Source: Lindgomyces ingoldianus (Eukaryota; Ascomycota; Dothideomycetes; Pleosporales; Lindgomycetaceae). Taken from it: a stretch of 64,000 nt of DNA. Under the pieces are notes generated by a model that made no database searches, was not told the origin of the DNA, and saw nothing but the letters and a program-made list of their open reading frames with translations. Where the stretch lies: NCBI RefSeq assembly GCF_010093535.1, contig NW_022985200.1:104075-168074 (forward strand). Direction: 5' to 3'. The stretch's first letter is position 1. Each line of letters starts with the position of its first letter. This document shows, piece after piece, positions 12,703 to 22,911 of the stretch. A program made the position numbers and the translations under genes.

Positions 12703-13403
12703 ATAGTAGATAAAGAACCTACTTGCGCTAAGTGCAACAAAACAGCTGCTACTAAGAGCGTCGCCTGGCTTAAACTTTGCACACAATGTAAAACAACTTA
12801 ATACTGTAGTCGCGATTGCCAGAAGGCTGATTAGAAGACGCACACTGAGCACAGCAGTACCTATTCTGCACCTCGCTTAAAAGGCCTAGAGGTGCATATG
12901 CCTAATCCTTTCACAAGGCTTGATTAAGGGAATTATTTGTACGATCGTCTGCAAACTGACGTGTATAAACTTCTTGTCAACTCCTTTCGCATCTGCTAAG
13001 CAGACGACTTTGCTTAGGAGGGCAAGGCTATGCTGCATACTGTCTATACTGGCGCTCCCTCTAGCACCGACCCCTTCCGCTAGTACCTCGAAAAGGCAGC
13101 CGCACGCCCAAAGCTTCTTCCGCCATGGTGGACATCTGAGAAAGACGAAGAATGTGCTAATTTTGGCGAGAGCGGCGCGTGGAGCAACTTAGGGAGAAAG
13201 GTAACGAAGCAAGAAGTGATTGAACATTACGGAGATGACAAGATGCCGATGCAGTTGCGAAGTTGGCAGAGGTGGTGTACGGCACTGGCACGATGGGACA
13301 AGATGGTTCAGAAGCGCGAAAGCTTATGGTGCAAATGGAAAGTGGTGGTTCGGGGAATAGCCAGTACATGAGCATGTTTGATGCAAGCCGTCTTAGAACT
13401 TGA
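12703..13403 (+). pseudogene. MYND-type zinc-finger protein gene, inactivated by RIP and a frameshift
   Basis: The plus-strand frame shows a MYND finger: TCAKC near the start (12721), LCTQC (12775-12789), then YCSRDCQ (12802-12822) and a downstream H. MYND fingers are zinc-binding protein-interaction modules. The C-terminal part (KVTKQEVIEHYG, then VVYGTGTMGQDG) matches a fungal family of small MYND proteins as I recall it. The likely start codon now reads ATA at 12703, followed by GTA-GAT-AAA, consistent with an original ATG-GCA. Premature stops occur at 12799, 12832, 12925, 12997, 13015 and 13081, all TAA/TAG as from CAA, CAG or TGG. Near 13262 the frame shifts by one base lost; the second frame then runs cleanly to a TGA at 13401. 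The last zinc ligand cysteine appears to be serine. All nonsense changes lie in the half nearest the macrosatellite. About 233 codons originally. Confidence 0.88.
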
Positions 13404-13647
13404 GGGTTACTGTTTTGCACTTGTTGGGGAATCGGAAGAACGAGGATGATTTCGCTGTATAGGAAGAGTCCGAATAATGCATTTTCAAGCTACCGTAGTC
13501 AGCACAACGCGGAGGAAGACAATGTAGCCGCATCCTTGCTTATGCTTTACGATAAAAGAGCGCTTTATACAGCAGCATCGGGCAGGCATCTACTTCATAG
13601 CAAATCACCGGCAAGATGGTTGATCACTCTAAGAAGCTCTTGGTTTA

Positions 13648-15011
13648 TTATTTATGCTCGTAATCAACGTCATAATCCCCGCGCTTCGCCGCTCTCTTCT
13701 CCTGCTTAATGTACCTTGCTTCATCCTCCGATCTGATCTCTTCAGGAGGCGTTGTCGATCGTCTTCGTTTGTTGATGTTGATACCATCAGGCAAAGGTTC
13801 CTCGCGCATGGCTCGCTGTACATTGCTCTCTGCTGTAGCAACATATCGGCAGAGCTGTGTCCCAGAAATGTAAATTTCTGCATCCTCATCTCCCATTTCC
13901 TCTTGTGCAATTCTTTTGCAGGTGAAATCGCTCAGGTGGAGTCGTAAGCCGGTGTGTTCAACGGGGTTACCTTCGTCATCACGGAAAACCTGATGATTTG
14001 GAGTGTTAGAGCATTGAGAACACGTAAGGATTATGAAGATTAAGCCTACCTCATCCGTCACCTCTTCCTCGGCTTCTAAGTCATATCCACTCGGAGTTTT
14101 AGATAGCTTTGGCCTCCAAATCGATAACGTCGCTTTGCGCGACACCTTACCATATGCAATGTTTATGCCGATGACGACCCGTACGTTTGCATCTGAATCT
14201 AGAAGATAATTCTCAGCTAACCGGCGTAGGTGCTTATACTCCTGCGAGAATGCGACTTCCACGATCAAGCCCGGAAATCGTGCATCCTTATGCCCGAACG
14301 ATATGTCTGGATGGTATCTCGACTTGCTAGTAGCGAAACGTATTTCGGTGGATCGGGCCGGTCGTATATTCTGCGCGAATTGAGCCGTCCGGTCAGGTCT
14401 GTTACGGATTACTTTTAGCTGGCTCCGAATGTCATCCTCCACCTCGTCGATAAAGAACTCGTGTACCCCAGTAGGCATACGAACTACTAGTAGACGTATG
14501 GCTTCGTCGTAGTCACATCTGCCAAAGGTCTTTTTCAGCCGTGTTCATCGTGGTCTTTGAAGTCCACTCACCGTATACTGGCTTCCACAAACTTCGACAG
14601 CGGGCCGTCTTGCCGGAGCGTACTCTGTATCTGATCAAACGCTCCTTTCGCAAGCTGAAACTCTATCCAATTGTCTCCTTTAATGTTCCTTCCTGCTTGG
14701 ATATCTTCAAAAAGCGCGATAACGCGATGCGCGTCTGCAGCTGGCTTCTTGTCTGTTGATGGAGGTGTCAAAGGCGGCTCTCTGATACTTGGGGGTGGCG
14801 TAACGTCTTGAGGCTTCGTTAAACTCAGTGGAGACATTGATATAGCTGTATGCTGTACAGCATCGTGAAGTTGTTCCGGAGGGCAGCTCTCGTTGCAAAC
14901 TGACGGATCGTCCAAGACCTGGTGTTCTGGTTGACTCATCAACAAAGCCACACAGCTAGGCAGCCAATAGCATGACGGTGGCTGAAGCGATAAGCCACCC
15001 CGCATGTTCAT
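13648..15011 (-). CDS. Fungal Uma2-like / restriction-endonuclease-fold hypothetical protein, three exons
   Basis: This is the only gene here that looks intact. Exons, read on the minus strand, are 15011-14572, 14518-14050 and 13989-13648. The 53-bp intron (14519-14571) has GTGAGT and CAG. The 60-bp intron (13990-14049) has GTAGGC, a CTAAC branch site and CAG. The spliced frame is 417 codons including the TAA stop at 13648. The core PDISFGHKDARFPG then LIVEVAFSQ resembles the PD...EV signature of Uma2/DUF820 proteins, which have a PD-(D/E)XK nuclease-like fold; RVVIGINIAYG follows and the C-terminus is basic. I recall many ascomycete hypothetical proteins with this arrangement, function unknown; the usual third-position lysine is alanine (EVA), so catalysis is uncertain. 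The N-terminal exon is proline- and serine-rich and probably disordered. The start is ambiguous: ATG at 15011 has A at -3, but ATG at 14939 (MSQPEHQV) is also possible. Base composition is balanced and unmutated, unlike its surroundings. It converges with the MYND pseudogene 244 bp away. Confidence 0.85.
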
Positions 15012-15474
15012 CGTTTGAGAGCAAGCACGACGGCAGGCATGGTCATTACATTACGCATCGGAGGCTTAGTGGAGGACAATAAAACCAGGTTCTTGCTACA
15101 AAACCTATCCCTTATGCGCCAATATTAAGTGCAATCCTCATTCTCTATTATCCGCATTTGCGTCACTAAGGTTCTCCAACATTCTAGTGCAGCACCATCA
15201 TCCGCATACGGTCGAGCTATGCGCAAGGGCGGAAGCCCGATCCTTCATTCCTCTGTAACTATATTCACCTTTTAGGTCCATGTTCACGTCTATAATATAC
15301 TGGCACTGTCGGTTGGCTCACTCCTCTAGATGGCTACGCACGCGGTAGGTGGTGGGCAGCTGTACGCTATGCGTACAGCCTGTAATAAGGGTGGGCAGGC
15401 AAGGATCTTCTTATAATCGACTACTGCCCTCTCTCTTCGTACGAAGAAAGAGGGTTGTTAAGTACACGTAGCCC
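15012..15474. other. Intergenic region, likely promoter of the Uma2-like gene
   Basis: About 460 bp without a gene, between the 5' end of the Uma2-like gene and the 3' end of the pogo transposase remnant (both minus strand). Composition is balanced, with CT-rich stretches on both strands. I see no clear TATA box. A near-perfect palindrome lies at 15427-15454. Confidence 0.5.
15427..15454. other. 28-bp near-perfect palindrome
   Basis: CCCTCTCTCTTCGT is followed immediately by ACGAAGAAAGAGGG; the 14-base halves pair with one mismatch. It sits 21 bp beyond the stop codon of the decayed pogo transposase, so it could be part of a transposon end, a 3' processing structure, or a binding site. No way to choose from sequence alone. 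Confidence 0.6.
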
Positions 15475-17077
15475 CTAACGCACGGGTTGGATAGCCAACT
15501 GTTTCAGGCAACTTGATTCGGCCGTACTTACGTACGGACAGACACCATCAATATGTTCTCCATTGTCACCACATTCGCGGTACCCAGGTGCTTTCCCTGT
15601 TTCTAGCGTTGGATCAGTCAGCGTTTCGCTAATTCGTGCCATCTTTGCTGGTGGCTCTAATACATCTGCTTCTTGTTTCTTCCTACCACGTTTCTGTTCT
15701 GCTTGACCTCCCTCTGCCTGCGTCGTTGCCTTCGGCCGACCACGCTTTGCTTTACCCACAGCCTTTTTGGCAGCATCTTGCTTAGCACGTTCGGTACGGT
15801 CGGCCCGAAGTGCTTCAAGATCTTCCTGCTTCATTACCCGCCCCTCACCATTCTTCCCGGGCTTCTTCAGGATGTCTGATTTCGTATTGCGGCGAGTCTT
15901 AGCCTCGTTATTAGCAGCCTTGAGAAGCCCAATGTAATTCTGGTCAAGGGCTTGTCGGGCTGGGCGGCGTTGGCAAGCTTCTGAACAAGTCTAAAATGGC
16001 GCGTTTCGTTTGGCTGACTATCATAACAATTCTGCTTGACCAAGGCTGAGCAGCTCAGCCTCTGACGACACAGGCTTCACTGGCGTCGGAACTGCTCCAT
16101 TCTTCGTACCCTCGACTGGGTAGGGTGTCTGAATACCCAGTGGAGCATCCGGCTTTACAATGTCACAAAGAACCCTTGAAGGGTTGAACGGAAACAGGCC
16201 GGTCTTAGCCCAGCCAGCAAGTATATTCTTCTTCGTCATTCCCCTTTCTCTCGCACGACTGTATATAGCAGTGAAGTGCTCTTTGTTGACATTCGTCAGG
16301 CCTCCTCGGTAGCGGCGCTCAACCTCATCCCGGTACGCTGTTTTCAATGGCCCAAAAACTGATACGTCACAGGGCTGTGTCTTGTGAGACGTATGAGAGG
16401 GCAGTCTACATAAGATGATGTTGTTCTCAAAGCAGAATTCAAGGATCTCAAGAGTTTCATGTGTCCCAAATCCATCGCATATTAGTATCCGTGGTTTCCC
16501 ATTAGCGCGAGCTTTAGTCTAAGGGTCAAAAACTTGTTTAATCCACTCTAGGCTAATAAAAGAGTCGTTGTAACCTGTTTCAGACAGAGCGTGGAACCAT
16601 ACAGGGGTAGGGTATGTCGTCCAGTTACTCCTATGAGTAGACGCCGGCCAGATGATCATCGGATTCAGATACTCACCGCTTGCTGACACGCATTCAATAG
16701 CAGTAACCATCGTGCGCTTTGTGCCAGTTCCTCTATAGTCCTGTCAATCACCCTTACCTTACAAGGACTTTGACAGAGCCAAGCATAGAAAGCATGATGC
16801 CTGTCTCATCCATATTATAGACATTCTCTGGTAAGACTTCTAGTCTACAGAGATCCTCCTTAACCACATCGAACCAGTGCACCACCTTATCATGTATACT
16901 ATTATCATGACGCTCACAGGGCTTAGGCCTGTTCGTCCTCGACTTGATCTATGGGTGGCGGTCACGGAAGACCTGAGGCCAATTCTTCTTCAGTAGCTCA
17001 GAGGGTCGTTTCGTGGTACGGCGGCGGGCGATGCAAAAGGCAAGCGCAGGTACATACTTTACACCTTAATGCAACTT
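15475..17077 (-). pseudogene. Pogo/Fot1-like DDE transposase remnant (pogo-1)
   Basis: The minus strand encodes the DDE half of a pogo-family transposase. ENVYNMDETG (about 16797-16825) carries the first Asp, LICDGFGTH (16459-16485) the second, and QPCDVSVFGPLK (about 16344-16379) the third. MVTAIECVSASGEYLNP (from 16710) and ILAGWAKTGLFPFNP are also typical, and a basic tail (KRGRPKATT) ends at 15475. It is broken: a TAG replaces a Gln codon at about 16516-16518, the frame shifts between about 16733 and 16755, and again between about 15950 and 16040. A further stop lies near 16950. The N-terminal helix-turn-helix part is missing; homology fades at about 17077. No terminal inverted repeats were found. 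Only part of the damage is RIP-type, and CpA is mostly retained. Confidence 0.92.
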
Positions 17078-17109
17078 TCTAACTACATAATATATTATCT
17101 TTAGAATTT

Positions 17110-17800
17110 AAGACCTGTCTAAAACAGGCTTTATTAGAGAGCCTGCAAAATTTTAGGAGATCTAGGCTGCTAGTTGTCAAGCTGGATAGTAGGCTAGGGA
17201 CATCGCGATCGCTCTAATGTCTGCAGCTTAACTAGCTGTTGTCTGAGGACTCTAGGGATCTAGGAGCCGTCTTAGACTAGCTCTATTAGGGAGCCTGCAA
17301 AATTTTAGGAGATCTAGGCCACTGGTTGTCAAGCTGGATAGTAGGCTAGGGACATCGCGATCGCTCTCATGTCTGCAGCTCGACTAGCTGTTGTCTGAGG
17401 ACTCTAGGGATCTAGGAGCCGTCTTAGACTAGCTCTATTAGGGAGCCTGCAAAGTTTTAGGAGATCTAGGCCACTGGTTGTCAAGCTGGATAGTAGGCTA
17501 GGGACATCGCGATCGCTCTCATGTCTGCAGCTCAACTAGCTGTTGTCTGAGGACTCTGAGGATCTAGGAGCTGTCTCAGACTAGCTCTGTCAGGGAGCCT
17601 GCAAAATTCTAGGAGATTTGGTCTGCTAGTTGTTAAGCTGTAGTCCAGTGGATGGTAGTCTAGGGACGTCGCGATCGCCCTCATGTCTACAGCTCAACTA
17701 GCTGTTGTCTGAGGACTCTGAGGATCTAGGAGCTGTCTCAGACTAGCTCTGTCAGGGATCCTGTAAAATCCTAGGGAATTTAGTCTACTAGTTGTTAAGT
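17110..17800. repeat. Satellite of about 152 bp per unit with GCGATCGC
   Basis: The phrase GCCTGCAAAA recurs at 17141, 17293 and 17445 (exact 152-bp steps) and at 17597. A weaker copy starts at 17759 after a 162-bp unit. Units 1-3 are almost identical. The 8-bp palindrome GCGATCGC occurs once per unit, at 17205, 17357, 17509 and 17671. The array begins about 40 bp beyond the pogo-1 remnant. There is no open frame of note, and RIP damage is slight despite the repetition. Confidence 0.95.
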
Positions 17801-18320
17801 CCTAGTTAGGAGGGCAATACTATAAATCTAAAATTAGGGTATAAATAGGTTAAAGTTCTGCGCGCGTTTAGATTTTTCTCTGCTAATAATAGTTAGAATT
17901 TAGTAAAAAATATACTATTTTATAGCTACAGCTTGTCTCTACATTTTATTAAATTCTAAGCCTATTTAGACATATAGTAGTAGAGGTATTGTAAATCTAA
18001 TTCTATTGTGATGCTTTTAAAATAGGCCTATTTATAGAAAAAATCACAAAAGTCCCTTAGACAGCTGAGGAGAGAAACGCTACCGACAGGGGTCAGAAAC
18101 CGCTAACCCCCAGGCCATACTCTATTTGGAGTAGCAATATGCATGGTGGTTTGTGCGTCCTCGGTTCTATCCTCACGTCTAAGCTAGCTGAGATAACTAA
18201 ACATCAATCTACCGTACCAAAGTTCATCTTTTCTCACTACATCCAGATGCGATTCCAAGCGTGCACGCAGTGTATTCGGATCAGTCTACGGAAACTAGGT
18301 CTAGTGCTTTTAACACCCCT
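17801..18320. other. Unassigned mixed-composition spacer
   Basis: AT-rich sequence to about 18050, then a block with balanced base composition to about 18320. The block contains a short imperfect inverted repeat (AGGGGTCAG ... TAACCCCCAGG, 18098-18116). A 61-codon open frame (18139-18324, plus) has no features I recognise and overlaps the degraded gene on the other strand. Confidence 0.4.
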
Positions 18321-19574
18321 CTAACTTAGTATCAGCTTCCGCCTCTCCTGCCGCGAGACCGCCATCCTATTGCAGCTGCCCTGCTCTCTACTGCTCTCTT
18401 AGTCTTTAAGAAACTCTACAATACCCTTAACAGCCTTCTCCTAGATAAGGAAGTACTTTAATGCTTTAGTAAACATTATAACCTAACTCCTCTACGTCTT
18501 ACTTCTACTTAGCTGCTGTACTAATGTTGTTACCTTACTTCTAAATAGCTTTAAGGCTGCGCTGTCTAACATAATAAGACACTCTCTTTCTACAGCTTCT
18601 TATATGCTTACAAGGCCTTGCGCACAGCCTTTAAAGAGCTCTTCTTCTTTACACACTTTTAAGACTGCTTTAAAGAGGAGTTTATTAAACTTTAGCACAC
18701 TCTTGTGTAACTCTAGGTTCTAGACAGACCTTAGGAAGGCTAGGTTAATCTAGTGCGTTTGCACAGCCTCTAACTAGCTGCTTAAGAGTTTAGGATTGTT
18801 AGAGTTATTATAAAAGGCCGCAGTGTCTGCCTATAGCATGATCCCCTCTTTAAGCGCTTGTTTGCCCTTGTTTAGACAAGGGGACGTACAGGGCTGTACT
18901 AATATCTCTTCTATCTCTTCTATCTCTTTGTTATCTTTATTATTAATAATAATTAGATTGCCTTTAACATTGTTAGTAAACTGTCTAGGCTACTAGTTAT
19001 TCTGTATACCTAAGGTTCTTTTTATATTATTAGTAGACAAAGCTTTGTCTTTAATCACGTTGTCTAGAGTTTGCGCCTCCTCTGTCTCTATTGCTTCCTA
19101 ACTAGCTCTGTCAGCGACCACGGTGTGCTTAAGGTCAGATGCATCATGCATGTCGCATTTAGCTAGATGCTTAATAGATAATCCTGCATCTAGCGTCTTA
19201 TAGGCTTCTAGCAAAGACGTAGGACTGCTAGATTGTATGCGCTCCTCTCCTACTGTGCTGCTATCTGCCTCCCCCTTTGCTAGTAACTTTTATAGATTGT
19301 TAGACACTTCCTAAGGCAGCTTGCCTAATAGAGCTAGCTCCTCTAAGTTAGGTTTAGAAGAGGCACCTTCTAGGCCTTAGTCTACAGCTTTAGTAGAGAG
19401 CTCTAACAAAGTTACAGCAGCTAAAAGACCCTAGTTGCTAGCGTTATCTACAACAACGTCTGCGCCTAAGAGCTCGCCGCCATTAGTCTAGGCTAGTGGG
19501 ACTACCTTAACATTGGCACAGGAATAGGGGGTACGCGGTTTAGCTAGACGCTTTTTTATAGGTTGCTTAGGCAT
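18321..19574 (-). pseudogene. RIP-degraded protein gene, about 418 codons, family unknown
   Basis: A single minus-strand frame can be followed from ATG at 19574 (MPKQPIKKRLAKPRTPY) to a stop at 18321 without a shift. Every interruption is TAG or TAA, as from former Gln or Trp codons; TGA is absent, though RIP depletes TGA anyway. The conceptual product is hydrophilic with a basic N-terminus, an acidic and Asn-rich middle (EIEEIEEI) and helix-forming C-terminal parts; it ends in a basic stretch (SRQERRKL). The leader before the ATG is pyrimidine-rich on the coding strand, as in many fungal genes. I recognise no domain; a transposon accessory or gag-like protein is one possibility. It lies in the same region as the DUF3435 gene and on the same strand. 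Confidence 0.5.
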
Positions 19575-20570
19575 AGTTTGCAACTGCGGCTGTCTAATAA
19601 GTGTTAGTTTGTGAAGAGGTGGGAGAAGACAGACCTATAGAGGACTGTACAATTACTAGGTAAGTAGATTGTTGTAGATACAGATAGAAAGACAGGCAGT
19701 AAACTAAGCTTAGTTATGTAAGAGGTTATAAGGAATGCCTTCTATAGGAACTAAGTTTTAAAGTAACAGCTAGCTAACTTTTAGGCAGAGACTTACTATT
19801 TTAAATATCCTACTTACTATTACCTGCCCTACAGCACTGCTATTAACAAGCGCTTTAACATTATGCACTGCTAGTAACCTTTTATCTTACTAAATACCTT
19901 GCATAATAATTAAGTCTCTAAAAGCAGTTGCAGACCTGTTAATACTGCCTTACTAGCGTCTTATATATGGCGGCAGCGCCGCGTTTAGGGGACAGAGCCC
20001 TGCTGGAGTGCTAGTGTGACTAGTTAGAGGCAATCCTATCACCACCCTGCTTCATGCCATACCCTGGCCAGCAGGGGTGAGTAAAGCCTCTTACTAAGAC
20101 ATGTCCTGCACAACAAGCTTAGGGCTAAGCAGGCTAATAGACCTTACTGCAGAGCCACGCTCTATGTAGCTCTTGCTTCTACTAGGCTGGAAAGCCCTGT
20201 GGCCAGTCTGCTACCTTCTAAAGCACTTATGCAGGTGTCTTAACAAGCTACGCAGCGCTTTAATCTACTAACAGAACACTACAACTCTATCTGCAGCTGC
20301 AGGGTCGCTCCTAACAGTCGGCCTAGAGCGCTACCTTGGGGATATCGCCTGCAGCGTATCTGTAGCGGCTAGGGAGCATTAGTGATGATGTCGTCAGCTG
20401 TACGAGAGGCAGCTTCCCATTTGATAGAGCCTCACCACGTAATGCGGACTGGGGCCGACATGCTACCCTATTCCACCCGGCGATGCGGTGTCGCCCACAG
20501 GCACCGCGCCTTAGGAGCCGCCGGCAGGCACATAGATAGGGCCTAGATATAACGCTCTCCTTGTCTCTAG
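19575..20570. other. Less mutated block, leader side of the degraded minus-strand gene
   Basis: No gene recognised. The part from about 19960 to 20560 is clearly richer in G and C than its surroundings and keeps CpA dinucleotides. It contains a short near-palindrome GCGGCAGCGCCGCG near 19970. It may be the long 5' region of the gene that starts at 19574, or the end of a separate element. Confidence 0.4.
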
Positions 20571-22809
20571 AAGGTTAAATATTACTTAACTAAACTATAG
20601 CTAACTGCCTCTTTATTACTACTTTTATTCTCTTTCTTCTTAGGCTGTTGCTTAGCGTTTTAGTTACCTATTAAGACTATTAGGCTATTAAACATCTTAA
20701 CTATGTTATAAAGCAGTAGTAGTAGACTCTAGTAGGTTTTAGTCTTGTTTAGATTAGCTTCTTCTCCTTTAGAATTAGGTTAGTTATTAAGCACCACCTT
20801 AACTAGGCAGAGCTAGCTATTTTATAGGCTCTCTAGTCTATGTCTTGTACTAATGTAAGATCTAAAGAGGTCCTTATTTACAGTGCTAACATTCTAGATC
20901 ACACGCTTTCTCTAACCTATCCCCTTAGGTACTTAGTCGCAGCTTGCAGTATATATAGTATTTATACTATCTATTATGTTTAACAGCGTGATATATTTTA
21001 AGCTGTAAGTAGAGCGCTTACTTAATATATAACTTGCTTACTTATAAACAGAAATAACCTTATGTTAGTAATATACAAGCTAGGGCTTCTTATTCTAATT
21101 GCTGCTAGATTAACCTTTATAGTAGGTATTTTATTCTATAAACTTTGTAAACATTAAAGGTCTAAAAGTACACTAAATTAGAGCATAAAAGCTCTTTTTC
21201 TAGCAATTATGTTAACTAACATAATTGCTGTAATTACCTGTGTTAGCAGTAGGGTCTAAATTATTCTTCTAATGCGTAAAGAACACAGCCCTTGCCATCG
21301 CACAACAATTGTTTAGGTAAGCCAGCCACCCGCCCTAGGTTTGATACACTAATCGTGTGTAGGAATGTTCCCTAGCACAGGTTATCTGTACATCCTGCTT
21401 TATTCTTTCTACTGCTAAGCGCTGGGTTAGCTAACTATCTCTAAGAAGTTAAATGTTCTTTAAACTAGGAAGTATAAGGCTGCTAACAGCATAATTAAAG
21501 GCTGTAAGTGTCTTATTAGTAATAGCTAGCTATTTTAATAATAGTATAAGACTAACACAGCTTAGAAGGTGTTATGTAATTACTTAGAAATAGATTATGT
21601 AATATCCTTCTTACATATTTTAAACTAGAAGCTAGGAAGTAAACATCCTAACATGCATTGTAGTATGTTATTCTCTATAGCCACCTTTAAGACAAGGTGG
21701 GTGGACTTTAATGTGGATAGTAGCTACACTGTACCTTCTATCTATGCTTAGTCACCCACTCTCTACTACATTAGGCCTACTACAGCGGCTAGATTTAGCT
21801 ATTTAGCCCACTGTTTGCATTCTTTAACGCTATAATCCTCTTACCTTAGCCTGTCCTCTCCCTTACTGCCTTTGCTAGGGCTAAGCAATCTGTCTACTAA
21901 GTCTGTCTACTGCCTTGCCCTTGTGCAGCCACTAGATCCTGCTTTATAGCGGTATCCTAACGCACTGGCAGTATTAAGCACCCTTAGAGTGCGTTAGTTT
22001 TGTAGGCTATTAGCAGTCTAGGCAGCGCCTGCTTTAACTAGGGTATAGACACGGAATACTGCTTGATTAAGGTAATAGTATAGGACATTAAAGGCATAGC
22101 TAACATCCTCCTAATTTACAGCTAGCTACAGATACTTCTAGCATAACTGCTGTGCAACCCCTCTGCTTCTAGGGATTCTATGCAACACAGCATAAGCTGC
22201 TTCTCTAGTGTCTTAAGTAGCAGTTCTACAATCTAGCAACAGTAAAGACAGCAATTAGCCTTACTAGCATAGGCATGCTTAACATACATTACTACCCTAT
22301 CTTTTATGCCTTACTTAATTTTAAAAGTAATAGAAGCAACTAGGGCTACCTTCTTAGCCTCTTACAAAGCCTAGATACACTAAAAAGTAATAAACTTAAA
22401 CACAGCTTTAGGATGCCCTACCCTTCTACTTCTAGTGTTATGTCCCTTAATCTAAGCACTAGCAGGCTTAATACAGCTAATAACAAACTAAACAAGCGTC
22501 CTAGGCTATAAATAGCAGGAAGTTGTTAATCTATCTGCAGCTAAGAGGCTATCACCACACTTGTAACACTAGGCTTAAGGATTATAGGCAATGTGGGTGC
22601 TTAGCAGCTAGGAATCCCTCCATTCTCACTGCCTGTGTGGAGGCTTAGATACTATTGTTGTACAATTATATTTAGCTGTGACACGCAGCTTTATGCAGAG
22701 AGCCACACCTCCCTAAAAGCAGCGTGCTGTGGAGCCTTTAAATAGGGAGTAAAAATGCCTATAAGGCATACTTACAGCTATAATGCCACGTAAGAGCAAG
22801 AAGTTCTAG
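20571..22809. other. Unassigned RIP-mutated region
   Basis: About 2.2 kb without a recognisable product. Several long minus-strand frames interrupted only by TAA/TAG exist between about 21650 and 22600, but none shows a motif I know, and such frames arise easily in RIP DNA. RIP is heavier at 20.6-21.3 kb than at 22.0-22.8 kb. Confidence 0.4.
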
Positions 22810-22911
22810 TATATAAGATAGTGCTGCGATGTTCTTACCTCTGCATCTGTATCCTCTACTAGCTTTTAAACCTTATATCTAATTTATCTCCCCTGTTCCT
22901 CACAGTTCATC
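22810..22911 (+). promoter_or_regulatory. TATA box and pyrimidine-rich leader of the degraded gene at 22912
   Basis: TATATAAG lies at 22810-22817, about 95 bp before the ATG. CT-rich stretches (TATCTCCCCTGTTCCTC just before the start) follow, and TCATC immediately precedes the ATG. This arrangement is typical of fungal core promoters. Confidence 0.55.

Noticed and set aside
13157..13420. 87-codon minus-strand frame
   Set aside because: Antisense to the MYND pseudogene, whose plus-strand motifs are clear.
13446..13947. Plus-strand frames of 87 and 97 codons, and a 93-codon minus-strand frame
   Set aside because: Shadows of the Uma2-like gene or intergenic; no homology pattern.
14541..14898. 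72-codon plus-strand and 63-codon minus-strand frames
   Set aside because: Alternative frames over exon 1 of the Uma2-like gene; exon 1 joins exon 2 in frame through proper splice sites.
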